Assembly (NCBI RefSeq): GCF_900142995.1
Contig: NZ_FRCR01000014.1
Span: forward strand, 1 to 40,256
From: Caldanaerovirga acetigignens
GTDB taxonomy: Bacteria; Bacillota; Thermosediminibacteria; Thermosediminibacterales; Thermosediminibacteraceae
Reading direction: 5' to 3'
DNA: 40,256 nt
The notes under the pieces are model-generated. The model was not told where the DNA came from. It saw nothing but the letters and a program-made list of their open reading frames with translations, and did not search any database. The position numbers and the translations under genes were made by a program. Of the stretch, positions 30,236-39,437 are shown piece after piece (positions within the stretch are counted from its first letter, which is position 1; each line of letters opens with the position of its first letter).

Positions 30236-31353
30236 AAAAGGGTTTTTATATAGCCTTGCTAAGGATGCTGGCACCGATGCTTGCAATAGTGCTTTCGGCC
30301 TTAATTAGCTCTATTGTGATTCTCTCCATAGGCAAAAGTCCGCTCCAGGTCTTTTATACCATGTTTAAATTCAGTTTGAGCAGGATGGACAGCGTCGCCA
30401 TAATTCTCTATAACGCTACGCCGCTTATTTTTTCGGGCCTTGCCGTTTCCGTAGGGTTCAGGATGGGGCTGTTTAATATAGGGGTAGAGGGCCAGTACCT
30501 GATAGGGGCGTTTTTTGCAGCTTTAGCCGGGTTTTCCATAAAGGGATTGCCTGCGGCCATACATCTTCCCCTGGTAATTCTTTGCGGGGCCGTCGGTGGG
30601 ATGCTGTGGGCCTTTATACCGATTTTTCTTAAGGTGAAAAGAGGAGTTCATGAGGTAATAAGCACGATAATGTTGAATTACATTTCCTACTCCCTTATCC
30701 ACTACCTTATCGCGGATTTATTTATAGACAGGTCGCAAAAGTTGATTCAGGGATTGGGAAGTATTTTAGCAAGGACGCCGAAACTGAGCCCGTCGGCCAT
30801 GATGCCAAAACTCCACGGTTTTCTCGGGCTTTTCGGCTTACAGCTCCCGAGGCACGTGTACCTGAACTGGTTTTTTCCACTGGGAATTTTAACAGCGGCA
30901 CTGATATATTATCTTTTAATGTATACTCCTTTTGGCTTTGAGCTGAGAGCGGTGGGACAGAACCGGGAAGCAGCAAGAACAGCGGGGATAAGCCCTGAGC
31001 GGGTATATATAATCGGCTTTTTGTTGAGCGGGGCCTTGGCAGGCTTTGTAGGCCTTTCGGACCTTATGAGCTATTTCGGATACATGGACATGGATTTCCC
31101 GCGCAACTACGGATTTGACGGCATCGCTGTGGCACTCATTGCACAGAACAATCCGTTCGGCATAATCTTTTCCGCCATTCTCTTCGGTTTTTTGAAAAGA
31201 GGTGCGGAGGGAATTCAGACCTTGCTGGGCGTACCCAGGGAAACGATATCAATCCTCCAGGCCGTGATGATAATGTCTATCGTTGTAATAACTAAAATTA
31301 TGAACGACTATATAAAGAGGCTTGAAAAGAAGGAGGAGGTACGGCTATGTTAA
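30232..31353 (+). CDS. Nucleoside ABC transporter permease 1
   Basis: 373 aa from ATG 30232 (ATGA overlap with the ATPase gene). About nine membrane segments. BPD_transp_2 family text: SVGFRMGLFNIGVEGQYLIG, GVHEVISTIMLNYI, AVGQNREAARTAGI and NYGFDGIAVALIAQNNPFG. Pairs with the next gene as the YufP/NupC-like subunit. Overlaps permease 2 by 7 bp. Confidence 0.95.
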   Translation: MKKGFYIALLRMLAPMLAIVLSALISSIVILSIGKSPLQVFYTMFKFSLSRMDSVAIILYNATPLIFSGLAVSVGFRMGLFNIGVEGQYLIGAFFAALAGFSIKGLPAAIHLPLVILCGAVGGMLWAFIPIFLKVKRGVHEVISTIMLNYISYSLIHYLIADLFIDRSQKLIQGLGSILARTPKLSPSAMMPKLHGFLGLFGLQLPRHVYLNWFFPLGILTAALIYYLLMYTPFGFELRAVGQNREAARTAGISPERVYIIGFLLSGALAGFVGLSDLMSYFGYMDMDFPRNYGFDGIAVALIAQNNPFGIIFSAILFGFLKRGAEGIQTLLGVPRETISILQAVMIMSIVVITKIMNDYIKRLEKKEEVRLC

Positions 31354-32261
31354 TAGGAGAACTCCTTGCATCGAGCTTGAGGATGGCAGTGCCCATACTG
31401 CTTACAGCTCTGGGGGCCGTTTTTACAGAAAGATCCGGTGTGGTAAATATAGGCCTGGAAGGCATGATGATAGTGGGTTCCTTTTGGGGGGCTCTTGGAG
31501 CGTATTATTACGGCCCGTATTTTGGTTTAATCACTGCGATGGCAGCGGGTATGTTCATGGCGCTTATCCATGCGATAAACACCGTTACTTTTCGGGTAGA
31601 CCAGGTGGTTAGCGGTGTGGCCATAAACATCCTGGCTTACGGGAGTACTCGTTTTTTGAGCTTGGCAATATTTAATATGGCCACCACCAGCCCTCACGTA
31701 TCGGGCCTTCCAAAGATAAACATACCGGTGCTTTCCGGAATAGAGCCCCTGAAACCTCTGGTTAATGATATATCCCCCGTTATTATACTAACTTTGCTTT
31801 TGGTGCCTATTTCGAGTTTCGTCATACACAGAACGGTCTTCGGTTTAAGGCTTCGCTCTGTGGGGGAAAATCCTTTAGCTGCTGATACCCTGGGCATCAA
31901 TGTTTTCAAGATGAAATATGCAGGAGTGCTTTTGAGCGGCATTTTTGCTGGACTTTCCGGTGCGTACTTGGCCCTTGAGCACACGGGTATGTATGTGGAG
32001 GGGATGACCCAGGGGCAAGGGTTTATCGCACTGGCAGCTATGATTTTCGGCAACTGGGAACCGAAAGGGGCCCTTTGGGCTTCGCTGCTTTTCGGTTTTT
32101 CTGAGGCGTTGAGTTTCCGAGTGGTAGAAGGAGGAGTCGTGCCGTACCAGTTCATAAAAATGATTCCTTATGTATTGACGCTTCTTGTTCTGACCGGTGT
32201 CGTAAAAAAATCCACCAGTCCTGCGGCAAGCGGTGTCCCTTACGAGAGAGGATTGAAATAA
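31347..32261 (+). CDS. Nucleoside ABC transporter permease 2
   Basis: 304 aa from ATG 31347 with GGAGG inside the end of permease 1. Text: GAVFTERSGVVNIGLEGMMI, FRVDQVVSGVAINILAYG, SVGENPLAADTLGINVF and GMTQGQGFIALAAMIFGNW. Hydrophobic throughout, YufQ/NupP-like. Completes the importer with the BMP protein and the ATPase. Confidence 0.95.
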   Translation: MLIGELLASSLRMAVPILLTALGAVFTERSGVVNIGLEGMMIVGSFWGALGAYYYGPYFGLITAMAAGMFMALIHAINTVTFRVDQVVSGVAINILAYGSTRFLSLAIFNMATTSPHVSGLPKINIPVLSGIEPLKPLVNDISPVIILTLLLVPISSFVIHRTVFGLRLRSVGENPLAADTLGINVFKMKYAGVLLSGIFAGLSGAYLALEHTGMYVEGMTQGQGFIALAAMIFGNWEPKGALWASLLFGFSEALSFRVVEGGVVPYQFIKMIPYVLTLLVLTGVVKKSTSPAASGVPYERGLK

Positions 32262-32294
32262 TCTAACAATCTTCCATAAGGAGTTGCATAAAGG

Positions 32295-33014
32295 ATGCTT
32301 TGCCCCACGCGATATGAAATTGCAGTTAAGAAAATCAAAGAAATGATATTAAAAGGAGAGCTGAAGGAGGGAGAAAAACTTCCTTCCGAAATAGAATTTT
32401 CAAGGTTACTCGGCGTGAGCCGGGCAACATTGCGGGAAGCCTTCCGCATTCTTGAGGAGGAGGGGTTGATAAAAAGGTACCACGGCGTTGGAACATTTGT
32501 CTCTAAAATACCATTCATAAAAAGCGGCATGGAGGAACTAGTCAGCATAACAAAACTCATCGAAAGACAGGGCATGAAAGCCGGCACTACCGATGTGGTC
32601 ATAAAAAAAGTGAGACCTTCGGAAAAAGAAGCTTCGATGATGGGTATCCCCGAAGAAGAGGAAATCTATAGAGTCGAAAGGGTAAGGACGGCCGATGGAG
32701 TTCCGGTGCTTTTTTGCATAGACAGGGTACCCGCTAAGTTCGTGAAAGGAGAATTCAAGCTGGAAAAGGAATCGCTTTTTGACTACCTTCAGGATGACCT
32801 CGGCATATATATATCTTATGCAGTTTCGGACATATTGCCTGTGGATGCAAAGGTGGCCGGTGTTCATAAAAAGCTGAACATGAAATCAAGGAATGCCGTA
32901 GTTTTGCTTTTAGAGCAACTTCACTACGATGAAAATGACAATCCCATTTTTTACTCATCCAATTTCTTTTCGCCTGAAAAGTTTAGGTTTTACATTGTAC
33001 GCAGGAGAAAATAG
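32295..33014 (+). CDS. GntR family (HutC/UTRA subfamily) transcriptional regulator
   Basis: 239 aa from ATG 32295. Winged-helix DNA-binding domain about 5-72 (GEKLPSEIEFSRLLGVSRAT, LREAFRILEEEGLIKRYHGV), then a UTRA effector domain (KVRPSEKEASMMGIPEEEE, YRVERVRTADGVPVLFCIDR, LLLEQLHYDENDNPIFYSSN). It sits between the transporter and salvage genes, so it most likely senses a nucleoside or sugar phosphate and controls this operon through the palindrome at 27456-27468. Confidence 0.93.
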   Translation: MLCPTRYEIAVKKIKEMILKGELKEGEKLPSEIEFSRLLGVSRATLREAFRILEEEGLIKRYHGVGTFVSKIPFIKSGMEELVSITKLIERQGMKAGTTDVVIKKVRPSEKEASMMGIPEEEEIYRVERVRTADGVPVLFCIDRVPAKFVKGEFKLEKESLFDYLQDDLGIYISYAVSDILPVDAKVAGVHKKLNMKSRNAVVLLLEQLHYDENDNPIFYSSNFFSPEKFRFYIVRRRK

Positions 33015-33027
33015 GAGGTTTTTTGCG

Positions 33028-33411
33028 GTGGAGGAAAAGCGCTTGATAAAAAAGGCTCAAAAAGCTATGGAAAAGGCCTATGCTCCATACTCTGGATTCA
33101 GAGTAGGGGCGTGTGTTTTAACTTCGGACGGTGTGGAATTTACGGGGTGCAACATTGAAAATGCGTCTTATGGACTTACCGTATGTGCAGAGCGTGTGGC
33201 GATTTTCAAGGCCTATTCCGAGGGGAAGAGAAACATTGATGCTCTTGCCGTGGTTGCGGACATTGATGAGCCTGTTTCACCGTGCGGTGCATGCCGACAG
33301 GTAATGCTGGAGCTTTTGCCAAATGCACTGATTATACTTTCCAACAGGGATGGCTCCAAAATAATGCGCACGAGGCCTGAGGAACTACTGCCGTACGGTT
33401 TTAAACTCTGA
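33028..33411 (+). CDS. cdd: Cytidine deaminase
   Basis: 127 aa from GTG 33028, 9 nt after AGGAGG; upstream in-frame codons overlap the regulator gene and are not family sequence. Zinc ligands C53, C86 and C89 and catalytic E55 (TVCAERVA, SPCGACRQV), substrate loop CNIENASYG. Converts (deoxy)cytidine to (deoxy)uridine, feeding the phosphorylase encoded next. Confidence 0.96.
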   Translation: MEEKRLIKKAQKAMEKAYAPYSGFRVGACVLTSDGVEFTGCNIENASYGLTVCAERVAIFKAYSEGKRNIDALAVVADIDEPVSPCGACRQVMLELLPNALIILSNRDGSKIMRTRPEELLPYGFKL

Positions 33412-33433
33412 TTTTGAAGGGAGGAAGCCCATA

Positions 33434-34762
33434 ATGTTTTTCGTTCCCGAACTCATTGAAAAAAAGCGAAACGGGGGAAAATTATCAAAAGATGAAATCC
33501 GCTTTATGATAGAAGGGTACGTAAAAGGAGAAATTCCCGACTACCAGATGGCCGCTTTGTTGATGGCGGTGTACTTTAGGGGTATGGACGAGGAGGAAGT
33601 GACTGAACTTACCCTTTCGATGGCCCGGTCTGGGGAAATGGTGGACCTTTCAGCCATAGAAGGAATAAAGGTGGATAAGCACTCCAGCGGCGGGATAGCA
33701 GACACTACCACCCTGGTGCTGATTCCCCTTGCTGCGTCGGTAGGGGTAAAAGTAGCAAAGCTTTCAGGCCGGGGACTCGGTCACACCGGCGGGACCATAG
33801 ACAAGTTAGAATCCATACCGGGATTCAAAACCGAGCTTTCCAAAGAAGAATTTATAAGGATAATTAACCAAATAGGTGCGGCTATTGCCGGACAGTCGAA
33901 AGATTTGGTACCGGCGGACAAAATGCTCTATGCCCTCCGGGATGTAACGGCTACTGTGGATTCCATTCCTCTTATTGCATCCTCTATAATGAGTAAAAAA
34001 ATAGCTGGTGGTGCCGACAAGATAATCCTTGATGTGAAATTCGGAAGGGGGGCGTTCATGAAAAAATACGGGGACGCTGTTGAACTTGCAAAAACCATGG
34101 TTAAAATAGGGAATCTCGCCGGAAAGCCCACGGTAGCTTACGTTACGGACATGGACCAGCCCCTCGGGATGGCCATAGGAAATGCTTTAGAAATCATAGA
34201 AGCGGCGGAAGTCTTGAAGGGCAAGGGACACGAGGACCTTTTAAACCTTTCGCTGGAATTCGGCGCTGAGATGATGGCGCTTTCTGGAATTGAAAATGAC
34301 AGGAAAAGGGCCAAAGAAAAACTTAACGAAAGCATAAAAAGTGGGAAGGCCATTGAGAAATTTAAGGAAATAATAAAAAGCCAGGGAGGCAATCCAAAAG
34401 TAGTGGAAGATTATTCGCTGCTTCCGCAAGCAAGATTCAGAGAAGAAGTAACAGCCCCGCATGACGGCTGGATAGAAAGTATAGATGCGTTAAGGCTCGG
34501 CCTTGCGGCTATGAAACTTGGCGCCGGGCGGCAGAAAAAGGAAGACAAAATAGACCATTCGGTAGGGATATGGCTCGGCGGCAAAGTCGGAGACTGGGTA
34601 GAAAAAGGGAAACCCCTTGCGGTAGTATACGCCAACGATGAAGGAAAGCTCGGGTGGGCATTAGAAGAAGTGCGTGAAGCTTTCCGGCTTTCTCCTGAGA
34701 AGGTGGAAAAGAGAAAACTTATATGGGCGAGGATTACCGCAGAAAATGTAGAAGAGTTTTGA
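33434..34762 (+). CDS. pdp: Pyrimidine-nucleoside phosphorylase
   Basis: 442 aa from ATG 33434 with GGGAGG upstream. Family text: [76 protein letters not shown] and [20 protein letters not shown]. It cleaves uridine, deoxyuridine or thymidine with phosphate to a base and pentose-1-phosphate, which DeoB then isomerises. The C-terminal PYNP domain is complete. Confidence 0.96.
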   Translation: MFFVPELIEKKRNGGKLSKDEIRFMIEGYVKGEIPDYQMAALLMAVYFRGMDEEEVTELTLSMARSGEMVDLSAIEGIKVDKHSSGGIADTTTLVLIPLAASVGVKVAKLSGRGLGHTGGTIDKLESIPGFKTELSKEEFIRIINQIGAAIAGQSKDLVPADKMLYALRDVTATVDSIPLIASSIMSKKIAGGADKIILDVKFGRGAFMKKYGDAVELAKTMVKIGNLAGKPTVAYVTDMDQPLGMAIGNALEIIEAAEVLKGKGHEDLLNLSLEFGAEMMALSGIENDRKRAKEKLNESIKSGKAIEKFKEIIKSQGGNPKVVEDYSLLPQARFREEVTAPHDGWIESIDALRLGLAAMKLGAGRQKKEDKIDHSVGIWLGGKVGDWVEKGKPLAVVYANDEGKLGWALEEVREAFRLSPEKVEKRKLIWARITAENVEEF

Positions 34763-34778
34763 AAGGCGGTGGGAGAAG

Positions 34779-35969
34779 ATGCCGGTAAAAAGGGTGATAC
34801 TTATTGTGCTGGACAGTGTCGGGGCCGGAGAACTCCCCGACGCTGCCTTATACGGCGACGAAGGCAGCAATACCCTGGCCAATACGGCAAAAGCTGTCGG
34901 AGGACTGGATCTGCCTAATCTGCAAAAAATGGGCCTCGGGAATATAGTCGAGATAGAGGGAGTACCGCCGGCGGAAAGACCGGAGGCTTCTTACGGCAAG
35001 GCGGCGGAAAGGTCCGCCGGAAAGGACACCACCACAGGTCACTGGGAAATTGCGGGGATAATCCTGGAAAAACCCTTCCCCGTTTATCCTGACGGATTTC
35101 CTCCCGAAGTGATGGAAGAATTCGAAAGGAGGATAGGCACGAAAACCCTTGGGAACCGGCCGGCTTCCGGTACGCAGATAATAAACGAGTTGGGGGAGGA
35201 ACACATGAAGACCGGATATCCCATCGTCTACACTTCCGCCGACTCGGTTTTCCAGGTAGCCGCCCACGAAGAAGTTATTCCGATTGAAAAGCTGTACGAG
35301 ATGTGCATGATTGCCCGGGAAATACTCAAGGGCGACCATGCGGTATCCAGGGTCATAGCAAGGCCTTTCGTCGGCACTCCCGGAAATTTCGTGAGGACCT
35401 ACAACCGCAGGGATTTTTCCCTGAAGCCCCCCGAGGAGACGTTGCTCGACAAGGTAAAAAAAGCCGGGATGGATGTTTTCGCCGTGGGGAAGATATGGGA
35501 CATATTTGCGGGCCAGGGGATAACTAGGGAATACCACACCGAAGGAAATATGGACGGAGTTGACAAGGTACTCCGGGCCATGGACGAGATGGAGCGGGGA
35601 CTTGTCATGGCAAACCTGGTTGACTATGACATGCTCTACGGCCATAGGAACGACCCACATGGGTACGCCAGGGCTCTTCAGGATTTCGACGGAAGACTGC
35701 TGGAGATTGTGGAGAAACTCAAAAGCGACGATGTAATAATCCTGACGGCGGACCACGGCTGCGACCCGACGACGCCGAGCACCGACCATTCAAGGGAATA
35801 CATTCCGGTTTTAGTTGCCGGAGACGGGATTAAAAAGGGAGTGAATCTGGGCATCCTTTCGACATTTTCGGATATCGGCCAGACCATAGCAGACCTTCTG
35901 GGGTGCGAAAAGCTTCCCAATGGAAGAAGTTTTAAGGAAAAAATTTTAAAAAGGCCAATAATGAGTTAA
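34779..35969 (+). CDS. deoB: Phosphopentomutase
   Basis: 396 aa from ATG 34779. Metal-binding and catalytic motifs of the alkaline-phosphatase fold: [13 protein letters not shown], catalytic Thr in [28 protein letters not shown] and [19 protein letters not shown]. Converts ribose- or deoxyribose-1-phosphate to the 5-phosphate for central metabolism. A deoC aldolase gene is not in the window. Confidence 0.97.
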   Translation: MPVKRVILIVLDSVGAGELPDAALYGDEGSNTLANTAKAVGGLDLPNLQKMGLGNIVEIEGVPPAERPEASYGKAAERSAGKDTTTGHWEIAGIILEKPFPVYPDGFPPEVMEEFERRIGTKTLGNRPASGTQIINELGEEHMKTGYPIVYTSADSVFQVAAHEEVIPIEKLYEMCMIAREILKGDHAVSRVIARPFVGTPGNFVRTYNRRDFSLKPPEETLLDKVKKAGMDVFAVGKIWDIFAGQGITREYHTEGNMDGVDKVLRAMDEMERGLVMANLVDYDMLYGHRNDPHGYARALQDFDGRLLEIVEKLKSDDVIILTADHGCDPTTPSTDHSREYIPVLVAGDGIKKGVNLGILSTFSDIGQTIADLLGCEKLPNGRSFKEKILKRPIMS

Positions 35970-36043
35970 AAAAATAAATCGAGATGAATTCTTTTTGAAA
36001 AGGCGAGGAGAATAGGTGCTTGAGAAGAGGAGGTGAATAACTT

Positions 36044-36862
36044 ATGAGTTATTATGGTGAACTCAAAAAGTCAGCCGAATACATAAAATACCGCGTTATG
36101 TTGCAGCCCAAAATCGGTGTTATACTCGGCAGCGGTCTTGGGGATTTTGCCGACGGGCTGGAGGAAAGGGTAGTAGTACCTTATGCCGAAATACCAGGAT
36201 TTCCAGTTTCCACGGTAAAAGGGCACAAGGGGAATTTGGTCTTCGGGAGGGTAAAAGGCAGGAACCTGGCGGTGATGCAGGGTAGGTTTCACCTTTACGA
36301 GGGATATCCGATAGAGAAGGTGGTCTTCGGAGTAAGGGTTTTGGGGCTGCTGGGCATCAAGGTGCTAATAGTTACCAATGCCGCTGGCGGGATAAATGAG
36401 AGCTTCTGCCCCGGAGACCTCATGGTGATAAAGGACCATATCAACATGTCGGGTGAGAACCCGGCGGCAGGAGAAGAGATTCCTGAAATAGGGCCCAGAT
36501 TCTTCGATATGACCTATGCTTACGATGAGGGGCTCAGGCAAAAGGCAAAGACGGCTTTCGAAGAAATTGGAGTTGAATATAAAGAAGGGGTATATGCTTT
36601 CATGAGAGGGCCCTCCTACGAGACGCCGGCGGAAATACGGATGCTAAAAACCATCGGGGCCGATGCGGTAGGTATGTCTACGGTTCCGGAAGTCATCGCC
36701 GCCCGGCAGATGGGCATAAGGGTACTCGGGATTTCCTGCATCACCAACATGGCGGCAGGAATTCTGGATAAACCCTTATCCCACGCCGAAGTCCTGGAAG
36801 TATCCGAGAAGGTGAAGGAGAAATTCGTGAGAGTCCTCAGCAGTATTATCAGTAAGATATAA
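36044..36862 (+). CDS. punA: Purine-nucleoside phosphorylase (class I, inosine/guanosine type)
   Basis: 272 aa from ATG 36044 behind GAGGAGGTG. Phosphate and nucleoside motifs GVILGSGLGDF, GRFHLYEGY, TNAAGGINESFCPGDLMVIK and MRGPSYETPAEIRML. SCITNMAAG carries the Asn that selects 6-oxopurines in trimeric PNPs. Releases hypoxanthine or guanine and (deoxy)ribose-1-phosphate. Last gene of the nucleoside operon; the codon usage of the next genes is different. Confidence 0.97.
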   Translation: MSYYGELKKSAEYIKYRVMLQPKIGVILGSGLGDFADGLEERVVVPYAEIPGFPVSTVKGHKGNLVFGRVKGRNLAVMQGRFHLYEGYPIEKVVFGVRVLGLLGIKVLIVTNAAGGINESFCPGDLMVIKDHINMSGENPAAGEEIPEIGPRFFDMTYAYDEGLRQKAKTAFEEIGVEYKEGVYAFMRGPSYETPAEIRMLKTIGADAVGMSTVPEVIAARQMGIRVLGISCITNMAAGILDKPLSHAEVLEVSEKVKEKFVRVLSSIISKI

Positions 36863-36930
36863 TTAACTATCGGCCGTGAACACCCCCTTTCAATTATATG
36901 GATTTGAAATGAATGATTTATGCTTTTTTC

Positions 36931-37155
36931 ATGGGTAAACTTGACCGAAAAATTTATTTTGACAAATGCGGAGCAGATGCACAGCAAGATTTCCCTGTAG
37001 AGCCTGGTTCTTTGCTTCAAAATGATTTAATTGTGATTAGAGATAATGAAATCTCTCTTGCAAGAAAAGATCGAAAATACACTGATTTAGCGGGTTCAAT
37101 TTTTTGGAGTGAACATGTTGCAAGCATGTATTCTCCAAATATAATAATCAGGTAA
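36931..37155 (+). CDS. Small hypothetical protein
   Basis: About 74 aa from ATG 36931 (MGKLDRKIYFDKCGADAQQD); an ATG at 36913 is in frame too, and neither has a clear RBS. Ends SIFWSEHVASMYSPNIIIR. AT-rich, like the Nudix gene 21 bp downstream and unlike the salvage operon before it. I do not recognise the family. It could be a fragment of a larger protein or an accessory gene brought in with the Nudix gene. Confidence 0.4.
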   Translation: MGKLDRKIYFDKCGADAQQDFPVEPGSLLQNDLIVIRDNEISLARKDRKYTDLAGSIFWSEHVASMYSPNIIIR

Positions 37156-37176
37156 ATAAAAGCGGGAGGAGTTCTT

Positions 37177-37605
37177 ATGTATCCTAATTATCGAATTTCT
37201 GTTGAAATCATATTGTTGCATGAAGGAAAGGTTCTTTTGACCAAACGTGCAGCACATTGCAAGGTCGCTCCGAATGTCTGGAATGTTCCCGCAGGAAAAA
37301 TAAAATATGATGAAATTCCCGTTCAAGGTTTGTATCGAGAAGCAAAAGAGGAAATTAATTTGGATGTGGAATTGTTGGAAGAGCTATCAGTTAGGAATTT
37401 AAAAAGTAAAAGTGGAGATGAAGATATATACCGAGTTGTGTTTACGTATCTTGTTAAACCGAAAAACGATGATATTTCTTCGCTCAAACTGAATGATGAA
37501 CATTCCGAATTCGCTTGGATTACCAAAGAAGACCTCAATGATCCAAAATATGAAACGCTTCACGATGATATACGAAACATTCTTTTAACGAAAGTGTTTA
37601 AATGA
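37177..37605 (+). CDS. Nudix hydrolase
   Basis: 142 aa from ATG 37177 after GGGAGGAG. Nudix box G-x5-E-x7-REAKEE is present (GKIKYDEIPVQGLYREAKEE), with Asn where the family usually has Gly near its end. Cleaves X-linked nucleoside diphosphates; the substrate is not predictable. The low GC content suggests acquisition from another genome. Confidence 0.92.
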   Translation: MYPNYRISVEIILLHEGKVLLTKRAAHCKVAPNVWNVPAGKIKYDEIPVQGLYREAKEEINLDVELLEELSVRNLKSKSGDEDIYRVVFTYLVKPKNDDISSLKLNDEHSEFAWITKEDLNDPKYETLHDDIRNILLTKVFK

Positions 37606-37721
37606 AGTCTATGTCGTAAAGCTGGAAACTCTTTTTCAAGAGGAATGACTTATGTGCGGAGCGGGGGGTTGCGAACATAGCTGAGTCAATTGTGTTGTGA
37701 ATCTGCAATGGAGGGAAAAAT

Positions 37722-38323
37722 GTGAATACCATATACGGCCGCATCGGAGGGCCGATAGGGGGATACAGCCTGGAATGCAGGATGGACGATGCCAGCATTT
37801 ACGGCAGGCTGGGAGGTCCCATAATAGGTGCCGATATAAATCTGAAGAAAGACAAAGAAGGCAAATTTCTGGAAGGCAGGATAGGAGGGGTAGTCTTCGG
37901 GAAAGACCTCAGGGTGGAAATCGGCCATGATTACGCTCGGGGCCGCCTGGGAGGCGATGTGATAGGAAACGATATGAACTTTCCTGCGATGACGGCAAAA
38001 TAACCGGCAGGTGCGGGGGGTTTTCGATGGATTCGACGTAGATCTTATTTTCCTTGCCGGCAGACTCGGCAGCAGCATTTTCGGGATGAAGTTCCTTATC
38101 TTTATGGCGCCGTTCTAGCGGCGGTAGCCTATTACTTTTATCTGGAATACCATAAAGAGGTGGTTCGAGCGGATCCAGAAGTGGATAAAATATTTTTCGG
38201 AACGGGAATGCTTTCAACGCATTTCTTATTTTTTATATGAGCTTCCTGAGCTTAATCCTAGCTGGGTTATTAAAAAATTTTGTCTTGAGGGAACCTTTTG
38301 GCAATCTAAAACGAATATATTAG
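37722..38323 (+). pseudogene. GR-x-GG repeat protein with C-terminal membrane segments, broken by four one-base gaps
   Basis: GTG 37722 behind GGAGGG. The first 93 codons (stop 38003) hold four repeats of GR(I/L)GGxxxG, 22-24 residues apart (residues 6, 28, 52, 74). Adding one base to each of four homopolymers restores one frame to a TAG at 38321-38323. The sites are T3 near 37982, G6 near 38017, G3 near 38085 and T6 near 38232. Two further repeats appear (GRCGGVFDGFDVDL, AGRLGSSIFG). Then come two membrane segments (YGAVLAAVAYYFYLEY, FLFFFYMSFLSLILAGLL) and a basic tail. Corrected length is about 201 aa. The repeats look like a beta-rich soluble domain on a membrane anchor. I know no family for it. 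Confidence 0.6.
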
Positions 38324-38363
38324 AGAGAGGGAAATTCAAGTTCAGGAAGGGAGACCGGTTTTT

Positions 38364-39098
38364 ATGGTAAATGTACTTATTCTGGCAGACGAAGATCATA
38401 TCAGGGAATCTTTAAAGGAACTGGTATCTACGAATCCCCTCGTGAGTAAAATTTTTGATGTTAGTTCTACCAGTGAGGCGGTGAACATCGCAGAGAAGCG
38501 GTCTTTTGATATTGCGTTAATCTATATAGAGCTTGAAGCTGAAGAAGGGTTAGACGGCATATATATAGCAAAGATAATGCAGAAGCTCAATCCCAAAACC
38601 TATATTGTATTTTTATTGGGCTATCCCCAATATACTATTGACTCCTTTCAGGTAACCCCTGATGATTTTATACTCAAGCCTTTTATAAGAGAGAGGATAA
38701 AGGAGATAATATCTACTTTGGCGACAAAAGTAGTGATGAAAGGAGAAAATTTGCTTAAAAGTTCTTATAGAATAAGGCTCAAAATGGGTAATGAAATACT
38801 ATTTTTAAAGCCGAATGATGTAATATTCATTGAAAGGCAAGGAAAAACCACCTTGATTCATACTAAGGAGAGCATTTATAAAATAGACAAATTGCTTATT
38901 GAGCTGGAGAAAGTGCTACCAGCAAATTTTGTGAGGGTTCATAGGTCCTTTATAATAAATATAGATAAAATAAAGCGAGTTAAGGAAGTAAGCAGAAGAT
39001 CTTACGAAATAGATTTTTATGGTTACACTAAAACCGCCCAGATGAGTAGATATAAGTTTGAAGAGTACAAAGATATTTTCAGTAATTTCCAAGAGTGA
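38364..39098 (+). CDS. LytTR-family regulator with an atypical receiver domain lacking the phospho-acceptor Asp
   Basis: 244 aa from ATG 38364 with GAAGGGAGA upstream. Receiver about 1-120: acidic pocket D9-E-D11 and KPF Lys are present, but the phosphorylation site reads ALIYIELE, so Tyr54 replaces Asp. The conserved Thr/Ser position reads FLLGYPQY. LytTR DNA-binding domain about 135-240: EILFLKPNDVIFIERQGKTT, LIHTKESIYKID, FVRVHRSFIINIDKI. No histidine kinase is adjacent. It probably works without phosphorylation, by dimerisation or a ligand. Confidence 0.92.
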   Translation: MVNVLILADEDHIRESLKELVSTNPLVSKIFDVSSTSEAVNIAEKRSFDIALIYIELEAEEGLDGIYIAKIMQKLNPKTYIVFLLGYPQYTIDSFQVTPDDFILKPFIRERIKEIISTLATKVVMKGENLLKSSYRIRLKMGNEILFLKPNDVIFIERQGKTTLIHTKESIYKIDKLLIELEKVLPANFVRVHRSFIINIDKIKRVKEVSRRSYEIDFYGYTKTAQMSRYKFEEYKDIFSNFQE

Positions 39099-39167
39099 CA
39101 TATTCTTCATATACAGAATATACATACTTTTGATACAGGACACTGATTTCGATTGAGAGATAAATGT

Positions 39168-39208
39168 ATTCGGAATAAATAACTCTACTTCGGTTATTCA
39201 TTCCGAAT
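39168..39208. repeat. Long hairpin downstream of the LytTR gene
   Basis: ATTCGGAATAAATAAC (39168-39183) pairs with GTTATTCATTCCGAAT (39193-39208) with one mismatch around TCTACTTCG. A smaller AACCC/GGGTT hairpin follows near 39222-39238, just before a tiny ORF. The region between the LytTR and IS110 genes (39099-39437) holds these structures, one 41-codon ORF and nothing else I recognise. Confidence 0.6.
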
Positions 39209-39248
39209 TTTGGACTATTCAACCCCATGAATGGGTTATTTAGGAAAA

Positions 39249-39374
39249 ATGGAAGGAAATAACACAATTATAGAGAATATTGATAATATAATAAAAGATA
39301 ACAGAGGTGATGATTATGAAGATATAGAAAACAAAAAAAGTAATCAAGATGAAGTATATCAAAATTTAAATTAA
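39249..39374 (+). CDS. Very small acidic ORF, doubtful
   Basis: 41 codons from ATG 39249, weak AGGA upstream. Sequence MEGNNTIIENIDNIIKDNRG then DDYEDIENKKSNQDEVYQNL and Asn: highly acidic, Asn-rich, no Cys and no signal peptide. It follows a LytTR regulator, where peptide pheromone genes are sometimes found, but it lacks features of AgrD-type precursors. AT-rich composition makes chance ORFs of this size likely. Confidence 0.25.
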   Translation: MEGNNTIIENIDNIIKDNRGDDYEDIENKKSNQDEVYQNLN

Positions 39375-39437
39375 GACGTGCTATGAAAAGTCAATAGGTT
39401 ATAGCAAAAATTTTTGACAATCACATGGAAATTCTGT

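Noticed and set aside
34848-35789. A 313-codon open frame antisense to deoB
   Set aside because: It is a mirror of the deoB coding frame (high-GC third positions), has no RBS and shows no protein-family sequence.
37726-38010. DNA tandem repeat or CRISPR-like array in the GR-x-GG gene
   Set aside because: Repeats exist only at protein level with diverged DNA and 22-24 codon spacing; there are no identical repeats with spacers.
39249-39374. Peptide pheromone precursor for the LytTR regulator
   Set aside because: No Cys, no amphipathic leader and no processing protease gene nearby; kept only as a doubtful ORF.
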